8,317 nucleotides of DNA. Origin: Nanobdellota archaeon (GTDB lineage: Archaea > Nanobdellota > Nanobdellia > Pacearchaeales > UBA12030). Below the pieces are notes generated by a model. That model was not told the origin of the DNA. It searched no databases and worked only from the letters and a program-made list of their open reading frames with translations. Positions 1 to 6,149 of this stretch are shown here, piece after piece. The stretch is from NCBI GenBank assembly GCA_018829485.1, contig JAHJTU010000049.1, forward strand, positions 1 to 8,317. The letters run 5' to 3'. Made by a program: the position numbers and the translations under genes. Numbering within the stretch: the stretch's first letter is position 1; each line of letters starts with the position of its first letter.

Positions 1-1187
1 ACTTGATTTTGTGCTTGTCGCATTGTGCTTCCTGTTCCACAAACAATTAGTACAACTCCAGATGTTCCTGTAACCACCCATTCATCATTTACTTTTTTTA
101 CATCTTCTATATGAACTCCTTCTGTTGGTCTTTTAAAGAAAATAACAGAATCTTTGGATTTAACTTGGAATGTTTCATTATCATTAAATGGAAATGGTGG
201 AACAACAATTCTTACTCCTATTTGGAATCCACTTTTTGATTTGAATTTATTTAATTCTCCTGTTGCTATTCCATAAAGGAATTCTCCCATTGGTATATTC
301 ATTCCTTCTTGTTGTATGCTTATTGTAGGATAACCAAATCTTGTTGTAAATTCTAAAGGATAAATACCATTACTATTAACAATACAATTCAAGTCCAAGT
401 AACCAACATATTTTTCTTGAGCAAATGTTTCTTCCATTTTTTTCAGAGTTTGATTGAACATCTTATTTGGACCACTAAAGAAAGCTGCTGTTCCCATTTC
501 TCCTGTTGATGGTCCTAAATTTCCGGGAAATAATTTTTTATGTTCAAAATTAACATGTATTGGATAAACAAATTCCTTGCCATTAAAAAAAGCACCAACA
601 GCAACTTCTACTCCTGTAATCTTTTTCTGTAATTGGAATACTGGAATTTTTTTTGCCCATGCCTTATGATAATCACTTAATACTTGTATAACATCTTTTC
701 CATCATCTTCTTCTCCAATAAATAACAATCCTTTGATATTTTGTGCTTCTCCACTTGGCTTTATTACATATTTTCCAGGATTTTCTTCTACAAATTTAAT
801 TGCCTCTTCAAAAGAAGTAAACTCTCTGTAAGGAATTGTGTTAATACCATGCCTTTTCAATTCTTCTTGTCCAAAACTCCTGTCATCTTCTAATTTATCT
901 GTATAAGGAGTTCCACCAACAACAGCTTTTCCTTTGTCTCTTAGCTCTTTTGCTATTTTTCCCTGTCCTAAAACATCATCAAAGACAATTACATCTGCCC
1001 ATTTGACTTCTTTTTCCCAATCATCAACCATGCTAATAAATCCCTCTCCAACTTCTTTTTCAATTACTTCTTTAGTATAATATTTTACTTTATGCCCCTC
1101 TTTAACAAGTTGCCATGCTAAATCTACACTTAGTGCATCAAGAGAAATAAATAAGAATTTCTTTGTTCCTAGAGTATTGTTATTCAT
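1..1187 (-). CDS. PurD-like ATP-grasp enzyme (phosphoribosylamine--glycine ligase family), 3' end beyond window
   Basis: The 395 visible codons are open from the ATG at 1187 to the left edge with no stop. The fold order matches PurD: an N-terminal pre-ATP-grasp Rossmann-like part (about residues 10-95), the ATP-grasp linker and lysine segment (YVIKPSG, about 140-146), a glycine-rich GPSTGEMG segment (225-232) that corresponds to GPNTGGMG of PurD, the LEFTTRFGYP segment (278-287) that corresponds to the metal-binding EFNxRFGDPE, and a C-terminal SGVVLIVCGTGSTMRQA stretch typical of the PurD C domain. Classical PurD is about 420-430 residues, so roughly 30 are missing. PurD joins glycine to phosphoribosylamine in purine synthesis. 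Departures from the family are Thr281 for the usual metal-binding Asn, GYPT for GDPE, and Glu230 for Gly. The family assignment is firm but the substrate is uncertain; it may be a divergent paralogue acting on another amine or amino acid. No Shine-Dalgarno sequence is visible, and it follows the deoxyribosyltransferase-like gene by 81 bases. Confidence 0.8.
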   Translation of the reverse strand, partial: MNNNTLGTKKFLFISLDALSVDLAWQLVKEGHKVKYYTKEVIEKEVGEGFISMVDDWEKEVKWADVIVFDDVLGQGKIAKELRDKGKAVVGGTPYTDKLEDDRSFGQEELKRHGINTIPYREFTSFEEAIKFVEENPGKYVIKPSGEAQNIKGLLFIGEEDDGKDVIQVLSDYHKAWAKKIPVFQLQKKITGVEVAVGAFFNGKEFVYPIHVNFEHKKLFPGNLGPSTGEMGTAAFFSGPNKMFNQTLKKMEETFAQEKYVGYLDLNCIVNSNGIYPLEFTTRFGYPTISIQQEGMNIPMGEFLYGIATGELNKFKSKSGFQIGVRIVVPPFPFNDNETFQVKSKDSVIFFKRPTEGVHIEDVKKVNDEWVVTGTSGVVLIVCGTGSTMRQAQNQ

Positions 1188-1268
1188 CTGCTTATTATAT
1201 TTATTAAAATTTATGAAATAAAAAAGTGTTTTTTGTTTTTAATCTTTTCTGTTTTTATTCTTTTGTTA
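1188..1268 (-). other. AT-rich spacer with possible terminator and weak promoter
   Basis: This 81-base gap separates the deoxyribosyltransferase-like gene from the PurD-like gene. On the coding (minus) strand it is A-rich, then carries CTTTTTTATTTC at about 1215-1226, which could act as a T-tract terminator for the upstream gene or as part of an AT-rich promoter for the downstream one. Around -22 to -29 of the PurD-like start there is only a loose TATA-like stretch (TCATAAAT). No ribosome binding site, hairpin or small gene was seen. Confidence 0.3.
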
Positions 1269-1799
1269 TTATTTATTATTTGGATATGTTAATTTGACTG
1301 CTTGCTGGCATGTTTCTTTTAATGTTGAATAAAACTTCATTTCTGGACTAATAGCAAAATAATTTCTTTTAATCACATCAAAACCATCAAAATCTTCTTC
1401 TCCACCAATTACTAACTTTATATTTTTATTATAGATTAATCTTCCTCTTAATTCACCTAATTCGCCTAGAGTATCTCTTGCATATGCTTTGTTGCAATTT
1501 TCTTTTTGTTTTGGAAGCCAAAATAATATAACTCCTTTTTTTAATGATAAATCTAAATAATATCTTTCCCAATCTAATTGTGTAGAAAACTTATTTTCAC
1601 TACCTTTTAATTTATTATTTAAATATTCTTCTCTAATTTCTTTGCTTGGAGAAATAATATAAATATTTGGATCTTGAGAATGAATTAATTCAATTGCTTT
1701 ATCTTGCCATAATGGAGCTCCTTTTATTGGTCCAGCTAAAAATATTAAAGCATCATCTATATTTTCAATATAAGTTTTAGGTAAAATTAATTTCCCCAT
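1269..1799 (-). CDS. Nucleoside 2-deoxyribosyltransferase-like protein
   Basis: A 176-residue protein with the look of the nucleoside 2-deoxyribosyltransferase-like superfamily (PF15891-type). It has the nucleotide-binding start IFLAGPIKG at residues 19-27, a conserved Gln74...Trp77-Glu78 segment, the core strand GVILFWLP at 89-96, and YARDT followed by GELGE at 106-116, where Glu113 sits at the usual place of the catalytic glutamate. The IGGEEDFDG segment (131-139) is also typical. Family members cleave or transfer N-glycosidic bonds of (deoxy)nucleosides or nucleotides in the cytoplasm; this subgroup is mostly uncharacterised and the substrate cannot be stated. The ATG at 1799 lies 15 bases after the MBL-fold gene stop, without a Shine-Dalgarno sequence, so it is probably co-transcribed with that gene. 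A PurD-like enzyme follows, which suggests a nucleotide-related role (inference). Confidence 0.72.
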   Translation of the reverse strand: MGKLILPKTYIENIDDALIFLAGPIKGAPLWQDKAIELIHSQDPNIYIISPSKEIREEYLNNKLKGSENKFSTQLDWERYYLDLSLKKGVILFWLPKQKENCNKAYARDTLGELGELRGRLIYNKNIKLVIGGEEDFDGFDVIKRNYFAISPEMKFYSTLKETCQQAVKLTYPNNK

Positions 1800-1814
1800 A
1801 CTTTTAACTAGTTT

Positions 1815-2462
1815 TTATTCTTTAAATAATTTCTGAGAATTAATTCCTTTTTCTTTGCATAATGAAATGAATTTGTCAGCATCATCTTCTGTTCCTATGA
1901 TGCTTGCATAGTGCATTGGAATTGCTAATTTTGTTTTTATTTTTTCAGCTGCTTGTGCTGCTTCTTCTGCATTCATTGTATATTTTCCTGAAACTGGAAG
2001 CAATGCAATATCCACATTCAAGTTTTCCATCTCGGGAATTAAATCAGTGTCTCCTGCATGATATATTCTCTTGCCTTGAATTTTTATTATGTAACCAAGC
2101 CATTCCTGCTCTTTTGAATGAAATTCTTTTCCAATATTATATGCTGGTATTGCTTGTATTTCAAAAGAATCAAATGCTTTTTTTTCTCCTAATGAGATTA
2201 TTTGCATATCTATTTTATTATTTAATCTGAGAATTTTACTTTGGCAATCTGCCTGCATAATTATTTTTGTTCCATCTTTTACAATTTTCTGCAAATCTTC
2301 TAAACTGCAATGATCATAATGTGGATGTGTTATAAGAATGTAATCTGCATCATGATATTCTTTTTTTATTTGAAAAGGGTCAATGTATATTTTACTTGTT
2401 TTAGAAATTATTTTTATTGCACTATGCCCAAGCCATTTAATTTCTAATCCATCTATATTCAT
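1815..2462 (-). CDS. MBL-fold metal-dependent hydrolase (UPF0173/UlaG-like)
   Basis: A 215-residue metallo-beta-lactamase-fold protein, full length for the UPF0173/Lactamase_B_2 type. It shows the N-terminal WLGHSAIKI segment (10-18), IDPF (27-30), the metal-binding THPHYDH (45-51), the HAGDTD motif (135-140, Asp138 as bridging ligand), the family-specific GKYTM segment near 159-163 and the last metal ligand His184 in PMHY. These residues bind two metal ions, usually zinc. Proteins of this type are cytoplasmic hydrolases, and most have no known substrate; UlaG itself is an L-ascorbate-6-phosphate lactonase, but there is no local reason to assign that activity. The gene has its own likely promoter (2509-2524) and is followed after 15 bases by the deoxyribosyltransferase-like gene. 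No signal peptide or membrane segment is visible. Confidence 0.88.
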   Translation of the reverse strand: MNIDGLEIKWLGHSAIKIISKTSKIYIDPFQIKKEYHDADYILITHPHYDHCSLEDLQKIVKDGTKIIMQADCQSKILRLNNKIDMQIISLGEKKAFDSFEIQAIPAYNIGKEFHSKEQEWLGYIIKIQGKRIYHAGDTDLIPEMENLNVDIALLPVSGKYTMNAEEAAQAAEKIKTKLAIPMHYASIIGTEDDADKFISLCKEKGINSQKLFKE

Positions 2463-2508
2463 TTTCTAGAATCTCTTTTGTTTTATTTTCTTTTTTTAGA
2501 AAACACAC

Positions 2509-2524
2509 TATAAAAAGTTATCGA
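2509..2524 (-). promoter_or_regulatory. Probable TATA/BRE promoter of the MBL-fold gene
   Basis: On the minus strand, a BRE-like TCGATAAC (2524-2517) is directly followed by TTTTTATA (2516-2509). The TATA element is 47-54 bases before the ATG at 2462, which predicts a transcript start near 2485 and a leader of about 20-25 bases. It sits immediately after the asnS stop, so the MBL-fold gene can be transcribed separately from the synthetase genes. The 10-base palindrome GAAAATTTTC (2523-2532) lies between the asnS stop and this element, overlapping the BRE edge. Confidence 0.5.
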
Positions 2525-2532
2525 AAATTTTC

Positions 2533-3831
2533 TCATGGAGAATATCTTGTCATTGTTCTTGGAAAAGCAATTGCATCTTTTATATTATCTAAACCACATA
2601 TCCATTTTATGAATCTTTCAATTCCTAAACCAAATCCTGCATGTGGTATTGCTCCATAATGCAAAGGTTCCATATAGAATTCATAATCTTCTATTTTTTC
2701 TTTCCAGAATTTAAGGCTTTTCTTTATTTCTTCTATGCTTATATCTCTTTCACTTCCACCAATTAATTCTCCATTTCCTTCTGGCAATAAACAATCAAAG
2801 CATTCTGCTGTTTTTCTGTTTTTTTTACTTCTTGGTTTGTAGAATGCCATACAGTCTTTAGGGTAATTTGTAACAAAAATTGGTGTGTCATAAAGTTCCA
2901 TGATTTTTTCTTCTTCTATTGTTCTCAAGTCTTTTCCCCATTTTATGTTTATTTTTTTCTTGTCTTTTAAAAGTTTTAGGGCATTAGCATATGTTATTCT
3001 TGGGAATTTCTTTTTTGTGCTTGGTTCAAGTTTGTTTATATCTCTTCCAAGAATTGCAAGTTCTTTTTTATTTTCTTTCAAAACTTTTGTTATTACATAT
3101 TTTACTAGATTTTCTGCAATATCTATTAATTCATCAAGATTTGTCCATGCCACTTCTGCTTCTGCATGCCAGTATTCTGTTAAGTGCCTGCTTGTTTTAC
3201 TTTCTTCTGCTCTGAATGATGGTGCTATTGTATATATTTTTTCTAATGCATAAATTGCTGCTTCTGCATAAAATTGCCATGTTTGTGTTAAGAATACTTT
3301 TTTGCCAAAATAATCTACTGTGAATTTTGTTGGTCCAGATTCTGCTGCACCAGATGTTATTATTGGGCTTTGGAATTCATAAAATTCTTTGCTTCTGAAA
3401 TATTCATGTATTGCACCAAAAACAGTTGATCTTATTTTGAGGATTGCCTGCATTCTTCTGCTTCTAATCCATAAATGTCTTTTATCTAATAACAATTCTT
3501 GGCTTTGGTCTTTGCCTATTGGAAAATCTTCTGCATAACTTATTATTTCAAATTCCTCAACTTGTATTTCATATCCTGTTACTGCTCTTTTATCTTGTTT
3601 TATTGTTCCTTTAATTTTTATGCTGCTTTCAATTAAGATTTTGTCAATTGCATTCCATTGTTTCTTAAATTTTTCTTGTGAGAATACACATTGGATAATA
3701 TCTGATGTGTCTCTGAGAATTATGAAGATTTTGTCTTTTCCTTTTCTTATTCTATATACCCAACCCCTTAATGATACTTTTCCTTTTCCTTGTTTTAATG
3801 CTTTTTGTATGCTTATGAATTCTTGTTTCAT
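2533..3831 (-). CDS. asnS: Asparaginyl-tRNA synthetase
   Basis: A 432-residue class IIb synthetase that charges tRNA(Asn) with asparagine using ATP. Residues 1-105 form the anticodon-binding OB fold (LRGWVYRIRKG, then ILRDTSDIIQCVF). The catalytic core follows, with motif 1 around 145-160, the SGAAESGPTKF loop (160-170), LTQTWQFYAEA (181-191), motif 2 around FRAEESKTSRHLTEYWHAE (206-224) and motif 3 HAGFGLGIERF (397-407), ending in FPRTMTRYSP. The TQTWQ and FPRT segments and the AES loop separate it from AspRS. Presence of the OB domain argues against the AsnRS-derived asparagine synthetase family, which lacks it. Length is normal for an archaeal AsnRS. The ATG at 3831 is only 4 bases after the preceding stop with no Shine-Dalgarno sequence, so translation is probably coupled within an aspS-unknown-asnS transcript. 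Confidence 0.93.
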   Translation of the reverse strand: MKQEFISIQKALKQGKGKVSLRGWVYRIRKGKDKIFIILRDTSDIIQCVFSQEKFKKQWNAIDKILIESSIKIKGTIKQDKRAVTGYEIQVEEFEIISYAEDFPIGKDQSQELLLDKRHLWIRSRRMQAILKIRSTVFGAIHEYFRSKEFYEFQSPIITSGAAESGPTKFTVDYFGKKVFLTQTWQFYAEAAIYALEKIYTIAPSFRAEESKTSRHLTEYWHAEAEVAWTNLDELIDIAENLVKYVITKVLKENKKELAILGRDINKLEPSTKKKFPRITYANALKLLKDKKKINIKWGKDLRTIEEEKIMELYDTPIFVTNYPKDCMAFYKPRSKKNRKTAECFDCLLPEGNGELIGGSERDISIEEIKKSLKFWKEKIEDYEFYMEPLHYGAIPHAGFGLGIERFIKWICGLDNIKDAIAFPRTMTRYSP

Positions 3832-3835
3832 TTTT

Positions 3836-4282
3836 TTATTTTCTATCCATTTTTTCTATAATTTTCTGTAATCTTATTTTTATTTTATCAAATTTTTTTA
3901 TAGAGTCTTTAACTAGCCTTATTTCATTTTCTTCATTATATGGAAGAAGTTCAATTTTCCAAGCATCTATTTTTAGTTCTCCCAATTCTGAATAAATCTC
4001 TTTTAAAACTTGTTTTTCCTCTTCTTTTAAATTATTAATTATTTCAAACATTAGTACAGTTGCTCTTTGAGGATTCATAAAACCTTCTAACCAGGAAAGA
4101 ATATTGCCAACCCTTATATCAATGAGAAGTCTTAAACGTCTTGCAAGAAATTCAGTATCAAGTGTTTGAATTGACTCTAAATTAAATTCTGTATTGAATT
4201 TTTCAAATTTTGGCAATTCGTATTTTTTTCTTAGTACTTCATAATCTTCTTTTAGTTTTTTGAGATTTTCTATTTTTTCCAT
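3836..4282 (-). CDS. Unknown charged helical protein between aspS and asnS
   Basis: A 148-residue protein that I do not recognise as a named family. It is rich in Lys, Glu, Leu and Ile and is predicted to be almost entirely helical. An N-terminal amphipathic stretch (about 1-20) is followed by a YELPKFEKFNTEF segment (21-33), an Arg-rich helix ARRLRLLIDIR (47-57), a WLEGFMNPQRAT segment (64-74) that looks like a conserved turn, and two long charged helices (about 80-110 and 120-148) that could form a coiled coil. There are no cysteines, no signal peptide and no metal motif. It starts 9 bases after the aspS stop and ends 4 bases before the asnS start, so it is almost certainly expressed with both synthetases. 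That position suggests a partner or accessory factor of aminoacylation, but this is inference from context only. Confidence 0.85.
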   Translation of the reverse strand: MEKIENLKKLKEDYEVLRKKYELPKFEKFNTEFNLESIQTLDTEFLARRLRLLIDIRVGNILSWLEGFMNPQRATVLMFEIINNLKEEEKQVLKEIYSELGELKIDAWKIELLPYNEENEIRLVKDSIKKFDKIKIRLQKIIEKMDRK

Positions 4283-4291
4283 TTTTTTATT

Positions 4292-5569
4292 TTAAGGTGT
4301 AATTCTTTCCCTGTCTCTTGGGAATAGGCAAGCTTCTCTGATGTTGTCAAGTTTAAGCATTGCCATTGTTAATCTTTCTAATCCTATGCTCCAACCACCA
4401 TGCATTGGAGCTCCATATTTGAATGAGTCTATGTACCATTTGAAATCTTTTGGATTTAAATTCTTGATTCTGAGTTGCTTTTCAAGTATTTCAGGAATAT
4501 GGATTCTTTGTCCTCCTGAACATATTTCTATTCCACCATAAAGAGCATCAAATCCTCCTGATGTTTTTTCTTTGTTGTCTTTTGGCCATATGTAGAATGG
4601 TTTTAATGTTTGAGGCCAATCATGTATGAAAACAATTCCTTTGTATAATTCGCAAAGTTTTTTCTCAGATTCTGTTTCTAAATCATCACCATATTTTATT
4701 TTTATTTTATGCTTTTGCAAAATTTCAATTGCTTCTTTGTATGTCATGTATTTTGCTTTTGGTACTTCTAACTTTATTCCTAGTAAATCAAGTTCTTTTT
4801 TATTTTCCTTAATTACTTGCTTGACTATATGTATAACAACTTGTTCCATGTATTTCATAACAACAAATTCATCTGCAAATGCAACTTCAATATCTAATTG
4901 CCTTATTTCATTTAAGTGTCTTATTGTATTATGCTTTTCAGCTCTCCATACAGGCAAAGTTAGGAATACTTTTTCCAAGCTTATTGCAGCTAATTGTTTG
5001 TATAATTGCGGGCTTTGTGCTAAGTATGCTTTTTTTTCAAAATATTGCAATGGAAATAATTCTGTTCCACCTTCACTTGCTGATGCTATAATTCCTGGTG
5101 TTTGTATTTCAATAAATCCTTGTTTGTAGAAAAATTCTCTGAAAGAATTAGCAATTGTTGACTGAATCTTGAATATTGCTTGTATTTTTGGTTTTCTAAT
5201 ATCTAAGCTTCTGTGATCAAGTCTTTTGCTTAATCCAGCTTGTACTTTTTCATTAACTTGAATTGGAAGTTCTTCTGCTTTGTTAAGTATTATTAAGTTT
5301 GTTACTTCTAGTTCAACTCCTTTTATTGCAATTTCACTTTTGATTTGTGCTTTATTGATTTTTCCTTCTACTTGTATTACTGTTTCTAATGTTAATTTAG
5401 AAAAATCTGGAAAGAATTTTTTGTCTTTTATTACACATTGGATTATTCCTGTAATATCTCTTAATTGTAAGAATTTGATATTTGCCAAGTCTCTTAATTC
5501 ATGAATCCAGCCTCTTATTGTTACTTTACCGCTTTTTTTTGCTGCTTCATGGATTGATAAGGATTCCAT
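4292..5569 (-). CDS. aspS: Aspartyl-tRNA synthetase, archaeal type, possibly non-discriminating
   Basis: A 425-residue class IIb synthetase that attaches aspartate to tRNA(Asp). The N-terminal OB fold (about 1-100) contains GWIHELRDL (20-28) and LQLRDITGIIQCV (34-46). The core has motif 1 near 145-160, the AspRS flipping loop SASEGGTELF (163-172), LAQSPQLYKQ (183-192), motif 2 VWRAEKHNTIRHLNE (207-221) and motif 3 HGGWSIGLERL (390-400), ending FPRDRERITP. The C-terminus is of the archaeal/eukaryotic kind, with no bacterial insertion domain. His23 in GWIHE stands where discriminating archaeal enzymes such as that of Thermococcus kodakarensis have Trp26; His at this place is known to go with acceptance of tRNA(Asn) as well as tRNA(Asp). 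The second known determinant (Lys85 in that enzyme) falls in a region here (about 72-83) that has extra residues and aligns poorly. The ATG at 5569 fits a leaderless promoter. Confidence 0.93.
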   Translation of the reverse strand: MESLSIHEAAKKSGKVTIRGWIHELRDLANIKFLQLRDITGIIQCVIKDKKFFPDFSKLTLETVIQVEGKINKAQIKSEIAIKGVELEVTNLIILNKAEELPIQVNEKVQAGLSKRLDHRSLDIRKPKIQAIFKIQSTIANSFREFFYKQGFIEIQTPGIIASASEGGTELFPLQYFEKKAYLAQSPQLYKQLAAISLEKVFLTLPVWRAEKHNTIRHLNEIRQLDIEVAFADEFVVMKYMEQVVIHIVKQVIKENKKELDLLGIKLEVPKAKYMTYKEAIEILQKHKIKIKYGDDLETESEKKLCELYKGIVFIHDWPQTLKPFYIWPKDNKEKTSGGFDALYGGIEICSGGQRIHIPEILEKQLRIKNLNPKDFKWYIDSFKYGAPMHGGWSIGLERLTMAMLKLDNIREACLFPRDRERITP

Positions 5570-5590
5570 ACATTCTTGAGAAAAAGCAAA

Positions 5591-5606
5591 TTTAAAAAGT
5601 TTTGTT
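5591..5606 (-). promoter_or_regulatory. Leaderless-type promoter of aspS
   Basis: On the minus strand, AACAAAAC (5606-5599, BRE-like) is followed by TTTTTAAA (5598-5591). The TATA element lies at -29 to -22 of the aspS ATG at 5569, so transcription should begin at or next to the start codon, giving a leaderless message. No Shine-Dalgarno sequence lies between. It sits just past the stop of the membrane-protein gene and probably drives aspS, the unknown gene and asnS. Confidence 0.65.
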
Positions 5607-5607
5607 A

Positions 5608-6135
5608 TTAGATGAAACTGCTTATTTTATGTCTTAGTTCTTCGTGAATAAGCCACAATACAAGCAAAATAGCATCTATTCCAGCAATAATTGACATTCC
5701 AAGTGTTGTTACAGGAATTAAATTCAATCCAACTAATTTAGTATTAAATGGATAAAGAGGCATAATATAACCCATAAGTATTGAATCTAAAAGCAAGTGG
5801 ATAAGAGTTCCTAATGCAATCATGTAAAAAATAATATTTAATTTTAGTTTATGCTTTGCAAGGAAATGATTATGTGTTTTTGTTGTTATGAATGCAAGTA
5901 ATAAGAAAATTATTGGAACAAATAAAGTATGGCTGAATGTTCTATGAACTTCTAATAAAGTATAACCAAAATTTTGAAGAATCCACCAAATTGGAACATC
6001 AATATCAGGAAGCAAGCCTGCAATTCCTGCAATTAATACATAATGAAGGGGAAATTTGTTTTTATCAACAAAGTATGCTCTTATAATACTTACTATAATT
6101 ATTGGCACAAGTATGTGTGTTACTGCATATGGCAT
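5608..6135 (-). CDS. DUF457/YdjM-like membrane-bound metal-dependent hydrolase
   Basis: A 175-residue integral membrane protein of the YdjM/DUF457 type, annotated in databases as a membrane-bound metal-dependent hydrolase of unknown substrate. The family's scattered metal-binding residues are all present: His7 in the N-terminal VTHI, LLPDID (41-46, Asp44 and Asp46), HRTFSH (64-69) and HLLLDS (113-118). About four to five hydrophobic segments are visible (near 8-22, 32-48, 71-85, 101-119 and 146-164), separated by short basic loops such as TKTHNHFLAKHKLK. Length is normal and nothing appears broken. It starts 14 bases after the gatE stop, with the clearest ribosome binding site in the window, so it is probably co-transcribed with gatE. 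A link to tRNA charging is not implied by the family. Confidence 0.85.
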   Translation of the reverse strand: MPYAVTHILVPIIIVSIIRAYFVDKNKFPLHYVLIAGIAGLLPDIDVPIWWILQNFGYTLLEVHRTFSHTLFVPIIFLLLAFITTKTHNHFLAKHKLKLNIIFYMIALGTLIHLLLDSILMGYIMPLYPFNTKLVGLNLIPVTTLGMSIIAGIDAILLVLWLIHEELRHKISSFI

Positions 6136-6142
6136 TCTTTTT

Positions 6143-6146
6143 CCTC
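6143..6146 (-). promoter_or_regulatory. Shine-Dalgarno sequence of the DUF457 gene
   Basis: The minus strand reads AAAGAGGAAAAAGA directly before the ATG at 6135, placing GAGG 7 bases upstream. It supports this start codon and internal initiation within a gatE-DUF457 message. It stands out because the other starts in the window have no comparable site. Confidence 0.6.
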
Positions 6147-6149
6147 TTT

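Noticed and set aside
1188..1268. Small RNA or short gene in the gap before the PurD-like gene
   Set aside because: The stretch is A/T homopolymer-like, with no stable hairpin, no credible start with ribosome binding site, and no recognisable RNA motif.
2523..2532. The palindrome GAAAATTTTC after asnS as a terminator or operator
   Set aside because: It has no loop, is only 10 bases of mostly A and T, and such palindromes are expected by chance in this composition.
2533..3831. Archaeal AsnRS-derived asparagine synthetase
   Set aside because: That family lacks the N-terminal anticodon-binding OB fold, which is clearly present here at residues 1-105.
4626..5129. A 167-codon plus-strand open frame opposite aspS
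   Set aside because: It is the complement of well-supported AspRS coding sequence, is Ser/Ile/Cys/Phe-rich without motifs, and has no promoter. Other plus-strand frames over asnS, the MBL gene and gatE were rejected for the same reason.
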